This document shows positions 21,386 through 29,407 of a DNA stretch of 64,000 bases, in pieces. The DNA is taken from NCBI RefSeq assembly GCF_004403515.1, contig NZ_SOHH01000095.1:381-64380 (forward strand), written 5' to 3'. The stretch is from Cryobacterium fucosi (GTDB lineage: Bacteria; Actinomycetota; Actinomycetes; Actinomycetales; Microbacteriaceae). The notes beneath the pieces were generated by a model. That model did not search any database, was not told the DNA's origin, and saw only the letters and a list, made by a program, of their open reading frames with translations. Within the stretch, counting starts at the first letter, position 1; every line of letters starts with the position of its first letter. The position numbers and the translations under genes were made by a program.

Positions 21386-22485
21386 ACGTGACCCACGAAC
21401 GCCCGGCCGGTGCGGCGGACATCCGCCGCTGGCGACAGTACCTGGCCGACGAGCAGGCCGAGGCCGCGGTCTACCGCGACCTGGCCGCACGCCGAACCGG
21501 GGAGGAGAAGGAAATCCTGCTCGCCCTCGCCGAGGCGGAGGGCCGCCACGAAGCGCACTGGCGGGCCCTCCTGGGCGACCAGGCCGGGACGCCCAGGCGC
21601 GGCGCCATGCGCACCCGCTTCCTCGGTTTCCTGGCCCGCCGCTTCGGCTCGGTGTTCGTGCTCGCCCTGGCCCAGCGGGCCGAGTCGCGCTCACCCTACG
21701 ACGACGACGACGACGCCACGAGCACGATGGCGGCGGATGAATGCATCCACGAGGAGGTCGTGCGCGGCCTCGCGGCCCGTGGCCGCCAGCGACTGGCCGG
21801 AACCTTCCGTGCCGCGGTCTTCGGCATCAACGACGGCCTGGTCAGCAACCTGGCCCTGGTCCTCGGAATCGGGGCCACCGGGGTTCCCACGGCCACAATC
21901 CTGTTCACCGGCATCGCCGGGCTGCTCGCCGGCGCCCTCTCGATGGGTGCGGGGGAGTACGTGTCCGTGCGATCCCAGCGGGAACTGCTCGAGGCGTCGA
22001 CGCCGAACCCGGCAACCCGGACCGTGCTGTCCCACCTCGACCTCGCGGCCAACGAGTTGACCCTGGTCTACCGGGCCCAGGGAATGAGTCCGGAACGGGC
22101 CGAGGTGCACGCCCGTGAGGTGCTGCGCACGGTGGCGATCGCCACAGGTCCGGTGAAGGTTGCTCCGCGGGGTGGCCTCTCGCCCGCGGTCGACGAGCAC
22201 GAGGCGATCGGCACCGGCCTGGGCGCGGCGACGTCGAGTTTCTGTTTCTTCGCCTCCGGGGCGATCCTGCCCGTCCTGCCCTACCTGTTCGGGCTCAGCG
22301 GACCGGCCGCGATCATCGTGGCGGCCGTACTGGTCGGACTGGCCCTCCTCGCCACGGGCGCCGTCGTCGGCCTGCTCTCCGGCGGACCGCCGCTGCGACG
22401 CGCACTGCGCCAGCTGCTGATCGGCTTCGGCGCCGCCGGCGTCACCTACCTGCTCGGACTGCTCTTCGGCACCTCGCTGGCGTGA
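21382..22485 (+). CDS. VIT1/CCC1-family transporter with N-terminal ferritin-like domain
   Basis: 367 aa. Residues ~10-130 form a helical ferritin/rubrerythrin-like domain (WRQYLADEQAEAAVYRDLA, EAEGRHEAHW) with Glu/His placed as in metal-binding helices. It is joined by an Asp-run linker to a CCC1/VIT1 membrane domain of about five helices (FGINDGLVSNLALVLGIG, GLLAGALSMGAGEYVSV, SSFCFFASGAILPVLPY). Family members move Fe2+ or Mn2+. The fusion suggests that metal is bound or oxidised before or after transport (inference). It is the last gene of the gatCAB transcript, and the GTG start overlaps the preceding stop. Confidence 0.85.
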   Translation: MNVTHERPAGAADIRRWRQYLADEQAEAAVYRDLAARRTGEEKEILLALAEAEGRHEAHWRALLGDQAGTPRRGAMRTRFLGFLARRFGSVFVLALAQRAESRSPYDDDDDATSTMAADECIHEEVVRGLAARGRQRLAGTFRAAVFGINDGLVSNLALVLGIGATGVPTATILFTGIAGLLAGALSMGAGEYVSVRSQRELLEASTPNPATRTVLSHLDLAANELTLVYRAQGMSPERAEVHAREVLRTVAIATGPVKVAPRGGLSPAVDEHEAIGTGLGAATSSFCFFASGAILPVLPYLFGLSGPAAIIVAAVLVGLALLATGAVVGLLSGGPPLRRALRQLLIGFGAAGVTYLLGLLFGTSLA

Positions 22486-22563
22486 TCGCCCACGGACGAC
22501 ACCGGGCAGCAGCGGTCCAGGTCGCCGTCGCGCGCCGCGTATCCGGGACCGGCCGACCGCACC

Positions 22564-22569
22564 CATAAT
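22564..22569 (+). promoter_or_regulatory. -10 box of the two-component operon
   Basis: CATAAT lies 5 nt before the ATG at 22575, which suggests a leaderless message for the kinase. Confidence 0.4.
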
Positions 22570-22574
22570 GAGGC

Positions 22575-24074
22575 ATGCCCGCCGAACGGTTCCCGCGCCG
22601 CACCCTGTGGTTCCCGGCGCTCTCGGTGCGCGTGCGCATCCTCGCCTCGATCCTGCTGGTCGCCGCGGCGGGCATGACCGCCGCCGGCACGACCGCCTAT
22701 TTCGTGCAGCGCGAGAGCACGCTCGACAGCATCGACACCGCCCTCGTCGGCGCGGTCGACGACGCCCGCTTCATCGCCACGGATTCGAAGGCCACAACCC
22801 TGAACGTCGTGCTCGAGGCTGTCGTTCAGCAGATCCGGCCGGGCACGAATGAAGCCACCCTGGCCATCATCGATGGCGCCGCCGCCCTCGCGCCGGGTGG
22901 GGACGTCGACTTCCGTCTGGAGGAGAACCGGGCGTTCGTCGCCCGCGTCGTCGGCGAGACCGCCACCGGGAAGGTCGTGCTCGGCAACGTCCGCACGGCC
23001 GGTCGCACGGTGCGCTACGTCGCCGCACCCGTCTTCGTCACCGGCGACCCCGTTGCCGGCGTCTTCGTCGCCGCGTTCGACCTCGATGCCGCGATGCGGC
23101 CCGTGACGGATGCTCTCCTCACGTCGCTCAGGGTCACCCTCGCCGCCCTCGTCGTTCTGGGGCTGGTCGGCTGGCTCGTCTCCGGGCGACTGCTGCGACC
23201 CATCCGCGCACTGCGGGAAGCGGCCGCACGGATCACCGCCTCGGATGTGAGCGAGCGCATCCCGGTGGTCGGTCGGGACGATGTCTCCGAGCTCACCCGC
23301 ACCGTCAACGACATGCTCGACCGTCTGGAGGGCGCATTGACCGGCCAACGCCGGCTGCTCGACGACGTCGGCCATGAGCTCAAGACCCCGATCACGATCG
23401 TTCGCGGGCACCTTGAACTTATGGACCAGGATGACCCGGCCGATGTCGTTGCGACCCGAGCCCTCGCCATCGACGAGCTCGACCGGATGAACGGGCTTGT
23501 GCGCGACATCTCGGCCCTCGCGGAGGTTCACCGCCCGCTCGGCGTCACCCGCACGCCGGTCGACGTCGCGGTGCTCACCGAGCTCGTGCGCACGAAGGCG
23601 GCGGCTCTGTCCGGCCACCGCTGGGTGACGACCGAGGCGGCGGAGATCGTGGTGCCGGTCGATGCCGGGAAGCTCACCCAGGCTCTCCTGCAACTCGCCA
23701 CGAACGCCGTCAGCCATGGCGGTGTGGACGGAACCATCGATATCGGAAGCGCCACCGGGCGAGACGCCGCCGGCAACCCACGTCTGCGGCTGTGGGTGAG
23801 CGACGACGGCCCGGGGATCGGCGCCGAAGCGCAGGAGCATGTCTTCGAGCGATTCCGGCGCGGGACGACGGGGCGAGGCCCGGCGGGCTCCGGCCTCGGG
23901 CTCGCGATCGTGCGGGCCATCGCCGAAGCCCACGGCGGAACGGCCACGGTCGCATCGGAGCCGGGGCGCGGGGCCACCTTCACGATCGACCTTCCCATTC
24001 CTCCGGACGCGGTCGCGCCCGATTCACGCCCGGCCGATTCAAGCCGCGCCGAACCAATGGAGTCAACGCTGTGA
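22575..24074 (+). CDS. Sensor histidine kinase
   Basis: 499 aa. The first membrane helix is at about 20-40 (ILASILLVAAAGMTAAGTTAYF), with a ~130-residue extracytoplasmic sensor region. A second helix (TLAALVVLGLVGWLVSG) is followed by a HAMP domain, the HisKA box DVGHELKTPIT with His267, and an HATPase domain (NAVSHGG, DDGPGIG, GSGLGLAIV). The gene precedes its response regulator, which is less usual, and overlaps it by GTGA. The signal is unknown; the downstream convergent exported proteins are possible targets only by proximity. Confidence 0.92.
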   Translation: MPAERFPRRTLWFPALSVRVRILASILLVAAAGMTAAGTTAYFVQRESTLDSIDTALVGAVDDARFIATDSKATTLNVVLEAVVQQIRPGTNEATLAIIDGAAALAPGGDVDFRLEENRAFVARVVGETATGKVVLGNVRTAGRTVRYVAAPVFVTGDPVAGVFVAAFDLDAAMRPVTDALLTSLRVTLAALVVLGLVGWLVSGRLLRPIRALREAAARITASDVSERIPVVGRDDVSELTRTVNDMLDRLEGALTGQRRLLDDVGHELKTPITIVRGHLELMDQDDPADVVATRALAIDELDRMNGLVRDISALAEVHRPLGVTRTPVDVAVLTELVRTKAAALSGHRWVTTEAAEIVVPVDAGKLTQALLQLATNAVSHGGVDGTIDIGSATGRDAAGNPRLRLWVSDDGPGIGAEAQEHVFERFRRGTTGRGPAGSGLGLAIVRAIAEAHGGTATVASEPGRGATFTIDLPIPPDAVAPDSRPADSSRAEPMESTL

Positions 24075-24727
24075 GCCGCATACTGATCGCCGAAGACGAA
24101 CTGCGCATCGCGTCCTTCGTGGAGAAGGGGCTGGCCGCGGCCGGTTTCACCACCGTGACGGTGCGCACGGGCACCGACGCCCTCGACTTCGCGCTGACCA
24201 GCGACTTTGATCTGCTGGTGCTCGACATCGGGCTGCCAGGCATCGATGGCTACGAGGTGCTACGCCGGCTGCGGGCGGAGCAGTCGGCGTTGCCCGTGAT
24301 CGTGCTCACCGCCAGGGACTCGGCCGAGGACACGCTGGCGAGCCTGCAGGGCGGGGCGAACGACTACATGTCAAAGCCGTTCCGGTTCGACGAGCTGCTG
24401 GCGCGCATCCGGCTGCGCATGACGGATGCCGCGCCCGTGACGCAGCCCGAGCTCGCGGTCGGCGGCCTCCGGCTCGACCTGCGCACACGGCGAGCGGTGC
24501 TCGGCGACCGCCAGGTCGATCTCTCGGCCCGGGAGTTCGCGCTCACCGAGGAGTTTTTGCGCAACCCCGATCAGGTGCTCAGCCGCGAGCAACTCCTCAG
24601 CCGTGTCTGGGGCTACGATTTCGACCCCGGCTCGAACATCGTCGACGTCTATGTCGGGTACCTGCGGGCGAAATTCGGCGCCGGACGGATCGAAACGGTC
24701 AGGGGAATGGGCTACCGGCTGCGCTGA
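24071..24727 (+). CDS. OmpR/PhoB-family response regulator
   Basis: 218 aa with a receiver domain (acidic pocket AEDE, phospho-acceptor Asp52 in VLDIGLPG, Thr in VLTARD, Lys in SKPF) and a C-terminal winged helix ending IETVRGMGYRLR. GTG at 24071 overlaps the kinase stop. It is the cognate partner of the kinase. The end of the gene forms one arm of a strong hairpin. Confidence 0.93.
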   Translation: MSRILIAEDELRIASFVEKGLAAAGFTTVTVRTGTDALDFALTSDFDLLVLDIGLPGIDGYEVLRRLRAEQSALPVIVLTARDSAEDTLASLQGGANDYMSKPFRFDELLARIRLRMTDAAPVTQPELAVGGLRLDLRTRRAVLGDRQVDLSAREFALTEEFLRNPDQVLSREQLLSRVWGYDFDPGSNIVDVYVGYLRAKFGAGRIETVRGMGYRLR

Positions 24728-24744
24728 GCCGGTAGCCCATTCCC
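24703..24744. terminator. 17-bp perfect hairpin across the response regulator stop
   Basis: 24703-24719 pairs perfectly with 24728-24744 around an 8-nt loop that contains the TGA stop. It lies between convergent genes and can act on both strands. The coding region for the conserved C-terminal GMGYRL is itself the left arm. No T-tract follows. Confidence 0.65.
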
Positions 24745-24793
24745 TGGCGCCAGGGTGGTTCGAGCCAGCGTGGTTCGACCTGGCGGAGACTCG

Positions 24794-25282
24794 TTAGTCG
24801 TCGCTGCTGCCGGACTCGTCGCTGCCGGAGTCGCCGCTACCGTGTCCCGAGTTGCCGTGGTCGTCGGGGGTCGCAGGGACCGCCGGGGTGGCGGTGTGCT
24901 CGGAGTTCTCGTGCTCGGCATCCTGGTCGGACTCGTGGCTGGCCGGGTCATCGTCGGTCACGCCGACCTCGGGATTCGCGGTGCTGTCGTCGCTCGGGTC
25001 GTCGAGGTCGTTGTCGTCGAGGTCATTGTCGTCGGTGTCATTGACGTCGGTGTCATTGACGTCGGTGTCATTGACGTCGGCGTCGTCGAGGTCGGCGTCA
25101 TCGTGGGTGGCCGGATCGTCGACCGAGTTGTCGTCGACCGACACGCTCGATGGGGGCGTCGGGGTGAGGTCGACGCTGCCGGGTCCGGGGTCGGCCTGGG
25201 CGGCGACGATGCCGATCGACATCAGGCCGGCGAGACCGAGGGAGGCAAGGACGATGGAGCGGTTCTTCGTCATCTTCAACAT
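24794..25282 (-). CDS. Exported Asp-rich low-complexity protein
   Basis: 162 aa. The signal peptide is about residues 1-30 (KNRSIVLASLGLAGLMSIGIVAAQA then DPGPG). The mature part is dominated by Asp with Asn, Ser, Thr and Glu, including three copies of the pentad VNDTD, and ends in a Gly/Ser/Asp tail. Such acidic repeats can bind Ca2+ or act as a hydrated coat; no family is recognised. An AAAGG ribosome-binding site supports ATG 25282. It converges on the two-component operon and precedes nothing obvious. Confidence 0.7.
   Translation of the reverse strand: MLKMTKNRSIVLASLGLAGLMSIGIVAAQADPGPGSVDLTPTPPSSVSVDDNSVDDPATHDDADLDDADVNDTDVNDTDVNDTDDNDLDDNDLDDPSDDSTANPEVGVTDDDPASHESDQDAEHENSEHTATPAVPATPDDHGNSGHGSGDSGSDESGSSDD
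25036..25080 (-). repeat. 15-bp tandem repeat, three exact copies
   Basis: Three identical copies of TGTCATTGACGTCGG (plus strand) encode VNDTD repeats in the Asp-rich exported protein. Flanking degenerate copies extend the array. Perfect copies suggest recent expansion or contraction. Confidence 0.85.
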
Positions 25283-25415
25283 GAACAGGCCTTTCATTGG
25301 TGCCGGATGAGCCGGCGGCTGGACGCTGGGGAATCCTGTGACGCCCTTACTCTTGGGTGCCGGGATAAGGTGTGCACGAGAGATCGATGAGAGGTCTCTT
25401 AGGTTTGCGAGGAGG

Positions 25416-25901
25416 CTAGTCCTTTCCGCCGGACGTGCCGCTGCCTGAATCGCTGAGATCCGAACCGCCGCCAGCGGAACCGCTTGGACCGTCGTCGTGG
25501 CCGCTGTCATCCTTCGACGCGTCGTCACCCCGGTCGTCAACGACGACCGGGGCAGGAGCCGGAACGAGCTCCGGCTCCGCCACGGGTGAGGTTGAGCCCG
25601 AACCGGACGACGAGCCCGAGTCTTCGCCCGGCGTCGCGGGCAGATCGGCCGGACCGGGCGTGCCCCCGGGCAGCTGTTCCCCGTCCCGCGCTTCGGCGGC
25701 CGGTCCCGTGCCGACGTCCACGGTCACGGCCGGCACTTCGAGGACCCGGCCCGGCTGATCGGCCAGGGCGAGGGCGCTGACCATCGAGGCCGCCGCGGCC
25801 GCCGCGACCAGGATTCCCAGCCCGCCGCCGACCGCGAACAGGGACCGGCGGCGGAGGCGTCGGGGGGCACGGATGCCGGGTGCCGGTGTGTTCTCGCTCA
25901 T
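25416..25901 (-). CDS. Membrane-anchored low-complexity protein
   Basis: 161 aa. A basic N-terminus (APRRLRRRSL) precedes one membrane helix (FAVGGGLGILVAAAAAASMVSALALA), then a Pro/Gly/Ser/Asp-rich extracytoplasmic tail with KDDSGHDD and a Gly/Ser end. GGAGG 5 nt before the ATG at 25901 decides the start. Composition and the acidic Ser/Gly tail resemble the neighbouring Asp-rich protein, so the two may be distant relatives or share a surface role. No domain recognised. Confidence 0.65.
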   Translation of the reverse strand: MSENTPAPGIRAPRRLRRRSLFAVGGGLGILVAAAAAASMVSALALADQPGRVLEVPAVTVDVGTGPAAEARDGEQLPGGTPGPADLPATPGEDSGSSSGSGSTSPVAEPELVPAPAPVVVDDRGDDASKDDSGHDDGPSGSAGGGSDLSDSGSGTSGGKD

Positions 25902-26034
25902 CTTGTCCTCCACGGTTCGGCACGCACGTCGCGGTTCGGCACGCACGTCGGCAGCGTCGTCGCCGGGGTGGGTGTCCGAGCGCAAGTCTGGATTGATCCT
26001 ATGAGACGCAGGCAGGGCGCGCATGAGAATGCTC

Positions 26035-27126
26035 TTATCCGGTCATCGGCGCATTTGCCTTCCCCTTCAGTGAAAACCCCGCGCGCGGCAGTCTCGACGC
26101 CCTGGCCGGACTGCGTCCGGTCCGGTTGGCAGGCAGGGCGACTCCGCTCCGCAACGAGGTTGCGTGGGCGCGCACCAGGAAGAGGACCGAGCGCACCGCG
26201 ATGCTGCCGATCAGCGCCGTGACGACGGCAAGGACGAGGTAACCCCAGACCTGCCGGCCCGGCGCCCCGGCGAGGTCCAGCCAGTGCAGGGCATAGGTTC
26301 CACTGGACGCGGCCGTGAATGTGAACGCCCAGAAGCCCAGCGTGAATGACAGCCGCCAGTAGGTGACGACCATGGCCAGCTGCACGCCGATCAGCAGGAC
26401 GAAGGTGCCCAGGAGCAGGTGCTGCGCAGTGTCAAGCCCGCCGCCGTTGACGGCGAACCAGGCGTTTCCGGCCACGGCGGGCGGGGCGGAGAAGATCGCG
26501 AAGGTGGGGAGGAGCACGGCGGGCAGCGGCGGGCGGAACGCCATCCGGGCCAGGACGATCGTGCCGAGGAGGAGCCAGAACAGCAGCCCGACGCCGATGC
26601 CGGCGATGGCGGCCACCGGCCAGCCCAGGCCACCGGCCGATTGGCCGGCGATCAGGAAGGCGGCGACGGTGGGCAGGAGATAGCCCGCGTGCACCAGGTC
26701 GACGGAGTTCTCGCGCACGGCCAGCTGAGCCACGAAACGCGCGCCGAGCACGAGCGCCAGGCCGATGCAGGCGACGGAAAGCGACCGGCCGACGAGCGGG
26801 AGGGAGACGGCGAGGTGGCTGCCGATGAGCATCCCGGTCGTCGGCGCCAGCGAGGCGAACGGACCCTGCACCGGGTCGTCGACGTCGCGGAGCACCCGAC
26901 CGCCGTGGTTGCGGCTGCGGACCAGGTAGTTGCCGATGGCTGCAATCCAGACGACGGTCGCGAGGAGCCAGAGGGCGTCCCCGATGCCGGCCGGAGTGCC
27001 CAGGGTCGCGCCGGCCATCGTCCACGTCCCGGCGAGGCCGGCGAGCCCGAACGGGATGCCCAGGCTGGCCAGGGGAGCGCGGCCGGTGGTGCTCACCCGT
27101 CGGAACGACCAGGATCGTGCGGTCAC
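26035..27126 (-). CDS. TehA/SLAC1-family transporter
   Basis: 363 aa with about ten membrane helices. The family hallmarks are a first-helix GIPFGLAGLAGTW and repeated Gly/Ala/Pro-rich helix pairs typical of the tellurite-resistance/dicarboxylate (TDT) and SLAC1 anion-channel fold. SLAC1 relatives conduct anions including nitrate, which would fit the nitrogen island that begins next door, but the substrate cannot be read from sequence. The GTG start at 27126 has GAGGAG upstream and faces away from moaE. Confidence 0.8.
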   Translation of the reverse strand: MTARSWSFRRVSTTGRAPLASLGIPFGLAGLAGTWTMAGATLGTPAGIGDALWLLATVVWIAAIGNYLVRSRNHGGRVLRDVDDPVQGPFASLAPTTGMLIGSHLAVSLPLVGRSLSVACIGLALVLGARFVAQLAVRENSVDLVHAGYLLPTVAAFLIAGQSAGGLGWPVAAIAGIGVGLLFWLLLGTIVLARMAFRPPLPAVLLPTFAIFSAPPAVAGNAWFAVNGGGLDTAQHLLLGTFVLLIGVQLAMVVTYWRLSFTLGFWAFTFTAASSGTYALHWLDLAGAPGRQVWGYLVLAVVTALIGSIAVRSVLFLVRAHATSLRSGVALPANRTGRSPARASRLPRAGFSLKGKANAPMTG

Positions 27127-27236
27127 AACGGGCGCTCCTCGGTTTGTTCGCCAGCGTACCCGGCTGGTCCGCGGCCACAGACGATGCTACGGGAACGCCG
27201 GCCGCGGCGGGCCGCGGTCCTGCGCCCGCCCGGGCG

Positions 27237-27242
27237 TACTCT
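27237..27242 (+). promoter_or_regulatory. -10 box of moaE
   Basis: TACTCT at 27237-27242 followed by 6 nt and the GTG at 27249, the leaderless arrangement. It decides the start, since the frame remains open for 130 nt upstream. Confidence 0.6.
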
Positions 27243-27248
27243 GGTCCT

Positions 27249-27740
27249 GTGGATTCAGGACAATCGAACGAACAGGCCCTGGCGGCCGCGCCTTCCGATC
27301 CGGCCGGGCCCGCCGACCAGGCCCGGATCAACGACGTCACCGAGGTGCCCCTCGACATCCCGGCGCACGTGGCCGCCGTGTCGACAGGCTCGTGCGGGGC
27401 CGTGGTCACGTTCATCGGGCAGGTGCGCGACCACGACCCCGACGCGGCCGGTCAGGTCACCGGGCTCGACTACAGCGCGCACCCGGATGCCGGGCGCATC
27501 CTGGCCGGGATCGCCGACCGGTTCCGCACCGAATTCCCCCAGGTCAACCTCGCGGTCAGCCATCGGATCGGCCATCTCGATGTCGGCGACCTCGCCCTTG
27601 TCGCCGCCGCCGCGAGCGCCCACCGCGGCGTGGCCTTCGATGCCTGCGAACGCCTGGTCGAAGCCGTCAAGGCCGAGGTCCCGATCTGGAAGAAGCAGTA
27701 CGAGGTCGACGGCTCCCACGCCTGGGTCGGACTGGCCTGA
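27249..27740 (+). CDS. moaE: Molybdopterin synthase catalytic subunit MoaE
   Basis: A 163-aa large subunit of molybdopterin synthase, which with MoaD converts cyclic pyranopterin monophosphate into molybdopterin. The family core GAVVTFIGQVRDHD, the LDYSAHPDAG segment, the SHRIGHLDVGD loop and the active-site PIWKKQY are all present. A 40-residue Ala-rich N-terminal extension precedes it. It stands alone, 20 kb from moaD and the other cofactor genes. Confidence 0.95.
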   Translation: MDSGQSNEQALAAAPSDPAGPADQARINDVTEVPLDIPAHVAAVSTGSCGAVVTFIGQVRDHDPDAAGQVTGLDYSAHPDAGRILAGIADRFRTEFPQVNLAVSHRIGHLDVGDLALVAAAASAHRGVAFDACERLVEAVKAEVPIWKKQYEVDGSHAWVGLA

Positions 27741-27757
27741 ACGGCTCCCGACGCATC

Positions 27758-27793
27758 CGTTTATTAAACGTACGTGTATCCTCTAAAATAGAG
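27758..27793. promoter_or_regulatory. Twin palindromes over the DUF2249-nnrS-nirK promoter
   Basis: CGTTTATTAAACG (27758-27770) and CTCTAAAATAGAG (27781-27793) are both perfect 13-bp palindromes about a central base, 23 bp centre to centre. TAAAAT in the second is a natural -10 box, and the first lies where the -35 would be. A repressor or activator of the nitrite-reductase operon could bind here. I see no TTGAT-N4-ATCAA FNR-type box. Confidence 0.55.
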
Positions 27794-27827
27794 TCGTGGC
27801 AACGCCACGCCAACGAGGAGGACCATC

Positions 27828-28160
27828 ATGACCGCCGAGCCCATCACCCTGAGCGACCTGCGCCCCGGACACCCTGAAGCGGCGGACGCCGCCACGCCGG
27901 AGCACAACTGCCAGTGCGGCCACGATGACGCCGAGACGATCGTCCTCGACGGCCGCACGATTCCTCACGCGGTTCGCCACGCGGCCATCTTCGGTGCGCT
28001 CGAGGCGATCCAGCTCGGCTTCGCGCTCGACCTGATCGCCCCGCACGACCCGTTGCCGCTGATCGCGCAACTGGAGAAGGCCCGTCCGGGCGCTTTCGCG
28101 GTGTCGTATGTCGAACGCGGGCCGGAGGCCTGGCAGGTGCGCTTCACCCGCGTCTCCTAG
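27828..28160 (+). CDS. DUF2249 domain protein
   Basis: 110 aa. The DUF2249 domain (about residues 40-110) is clear in LDGRTIPHAVRHAAIFGAL, LIAPHDPLPLIAQLEK and FAVSYVERGPEAWQVRFTR. An N-terminal extension carries HNCQCGHDD, a possible metal-binding Cys/His cluster. These proteins recur next to denitrification and NO-handling genes; their biochemistry is not settled. A strong GAGGAGG ribosome-binding site and the twin-palindrome promoter make it the first gene of a nirK operon. Confidence 0.85.
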   Translation: MTAEPITLSDLRPGHPEAADAATPEHNCQCGHDDAETIVLDGRTIPHAVRHAAIFGALEAIQLGFALDLIAPHDPLPLIAQLEKARPGAFAVSYVERGPEAWQVRFTRVS

Positions 28161-28219
28161 CCACCCACTTTCGCGCCGCGACGGCGGCCGGCGACCACAG
28201 GAAGCGACCGGACACCACA

Positions 28220-29407
28220 GTGACACGCTCCACCCCCGCACCGACGAATGCCGTACGCCCCGCGCGCCGGGCCGGCGCGGTCACGCCGCGGCGCGCCGCC
28301 GGCCGGCTGGTCCTGTTGCTGGCCGGCGGGATCGCCCTGCTGGCCGGTCTCGACGGGGCCCTGTTGTTGCTGGGGCTGTCCGCCCCGATCGTGAGCGCGC
28401 GCTTGGCCGACGTGCACGGCCCGCTGATGGTCTTCGGCTTCGTCGGAACCGTCGTCGTACTCGAGCGGGCCGTCGCCGTGCGGAAGAAGTGGGCCTTCCT
28501 AGCCCCGGCATTCCTCGGCGCCGGGGGACTGGCCGTCCTCTCGCCGCTGCCGCTTCTGGTCGGCCGACTCGGCTTCGTCGCCGGCTCGGTCATGCTGCTG
28601 CCGATCTACCTGGTGATCTGGCGCCGGGCGCCGTCCACCTCCACCGCGGTGCAGGCCCTCGGCGCGATGCTCGGCCTGATGGCCACCGTGCTCTGGCTGG
28701 GCGGGGTGCCTGTCCCGCAGCTGGTGCCGGCGATGACCTTCTACCTCGTGCTCACGATCGCGGGGGAGCGGCTCGAGCTCGCCCGGATCTCGCCCACGGT
28801 CGACGAGCGCGCAGAGACCCGCCTGCTGGGGGTGGCCCTCTCGCTGGCCGCCGGGGTCGTGGCCGCGCTGTTCTGGCCGCTGATCGGCTACCCGCTGCTC
28901 GGGATCGGGACCCTCGCACTCGTCGCCTGGCTGTTCAGACACGATGTGGCGACCCGGCTCATCCGGCACCACGGCCTGCCGCGGTTTATGGCCGCCTGCC
29001 TGCTGGCCGGGTACGCCTGGCTGATCGTGGCCGGCGGCAGTTGGCTCATTCTCGGAGCGAGCTACTCCGGACCGGCCTACGATGCCGTGTTGCACTCGGT
29101 GTTCCTGGGGTTCGTGATGTCGATGATCATGGCGCACGCCCCGACGATTCTCCCGGCGGTGCTGCGTAGGCCGTTGCCCTATCGTCCGGCGATGTACGGT
29201 CCGGCGGTGCTCCTGCACGCCTCGCTCCTCGTGCGGGTCCTGATCGGCGATGCGCGCGGCGTGGCCGAGGCGGTTCAGTGGGGCGGGGTGGTGAACATCG
29301 TCGCCGTGCTCGCCTTCGTCGTGGTGGCCGTGGCCTCGGTGCTCCGCGGAGCTCCGGTGCCGCGCGTCTCCCCACCCACCCGCAAGACATTGGACCTCAC
29401 CTCATGA
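28220..29407 (+). CDS. NnrS-like polytopic membrane protein
   Basis: 395 aa with about eleven to twelve membrane helices. DVHGPLMVFGFVGTVVVLERAVA near the start and the late HSVFLGFVMSMIMAHAPTILPAVL resemble NnrS-type heme/copper membrane proteins linked to NO metabolism. The resemblance is moderate and the name is tentative. It overlaps nirK by ATGA, so both are made together. It may insert or protect metal cofactors, or relieve nitrosative stress (inference). Confidence 0.55.
   Translation: MTRSTPAPTNAVRPARRAGAVTPRRAAGRLVLLLAGGIALLAGLDGALLLLGLSAPIVSARLADVHGPLMVFGFVGTVVVLERAVAVRKKWAFLAPAFLGAGGLAVLSPLPLLVGRLGFVAGSVMLLPIYLVIWRRAPSTSTAVQALGAMLGLMATVLWLGGVPVPQLVPAMTFYLVLTIAGERLELARISPTVDERAETRLLGVALSLAAGVVAALFWPLIGYPLLGIGTLALVAWLFRHDVATRLIRHHGLPRFMAACLLAGYAWLIVAGGSWLILGASYSGPAYDAVLHSVFLGFVMSMIMAHAPTILPAVLRRPLPYRPAMYGPAVLLHASLLVRVLIGDARGVAEAVQWGGVVNIVAVLAFVVVAVASVLRGAPVPRVSPPTRKTLDLTS

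Noticed and set aside
27758-27793. FNR/CRP-type box
   Set aside because: Neither palindrome fits TTGAT-N4-ATCAA or TGTGA-N6-TCACA, so I left the regulator unnamed.
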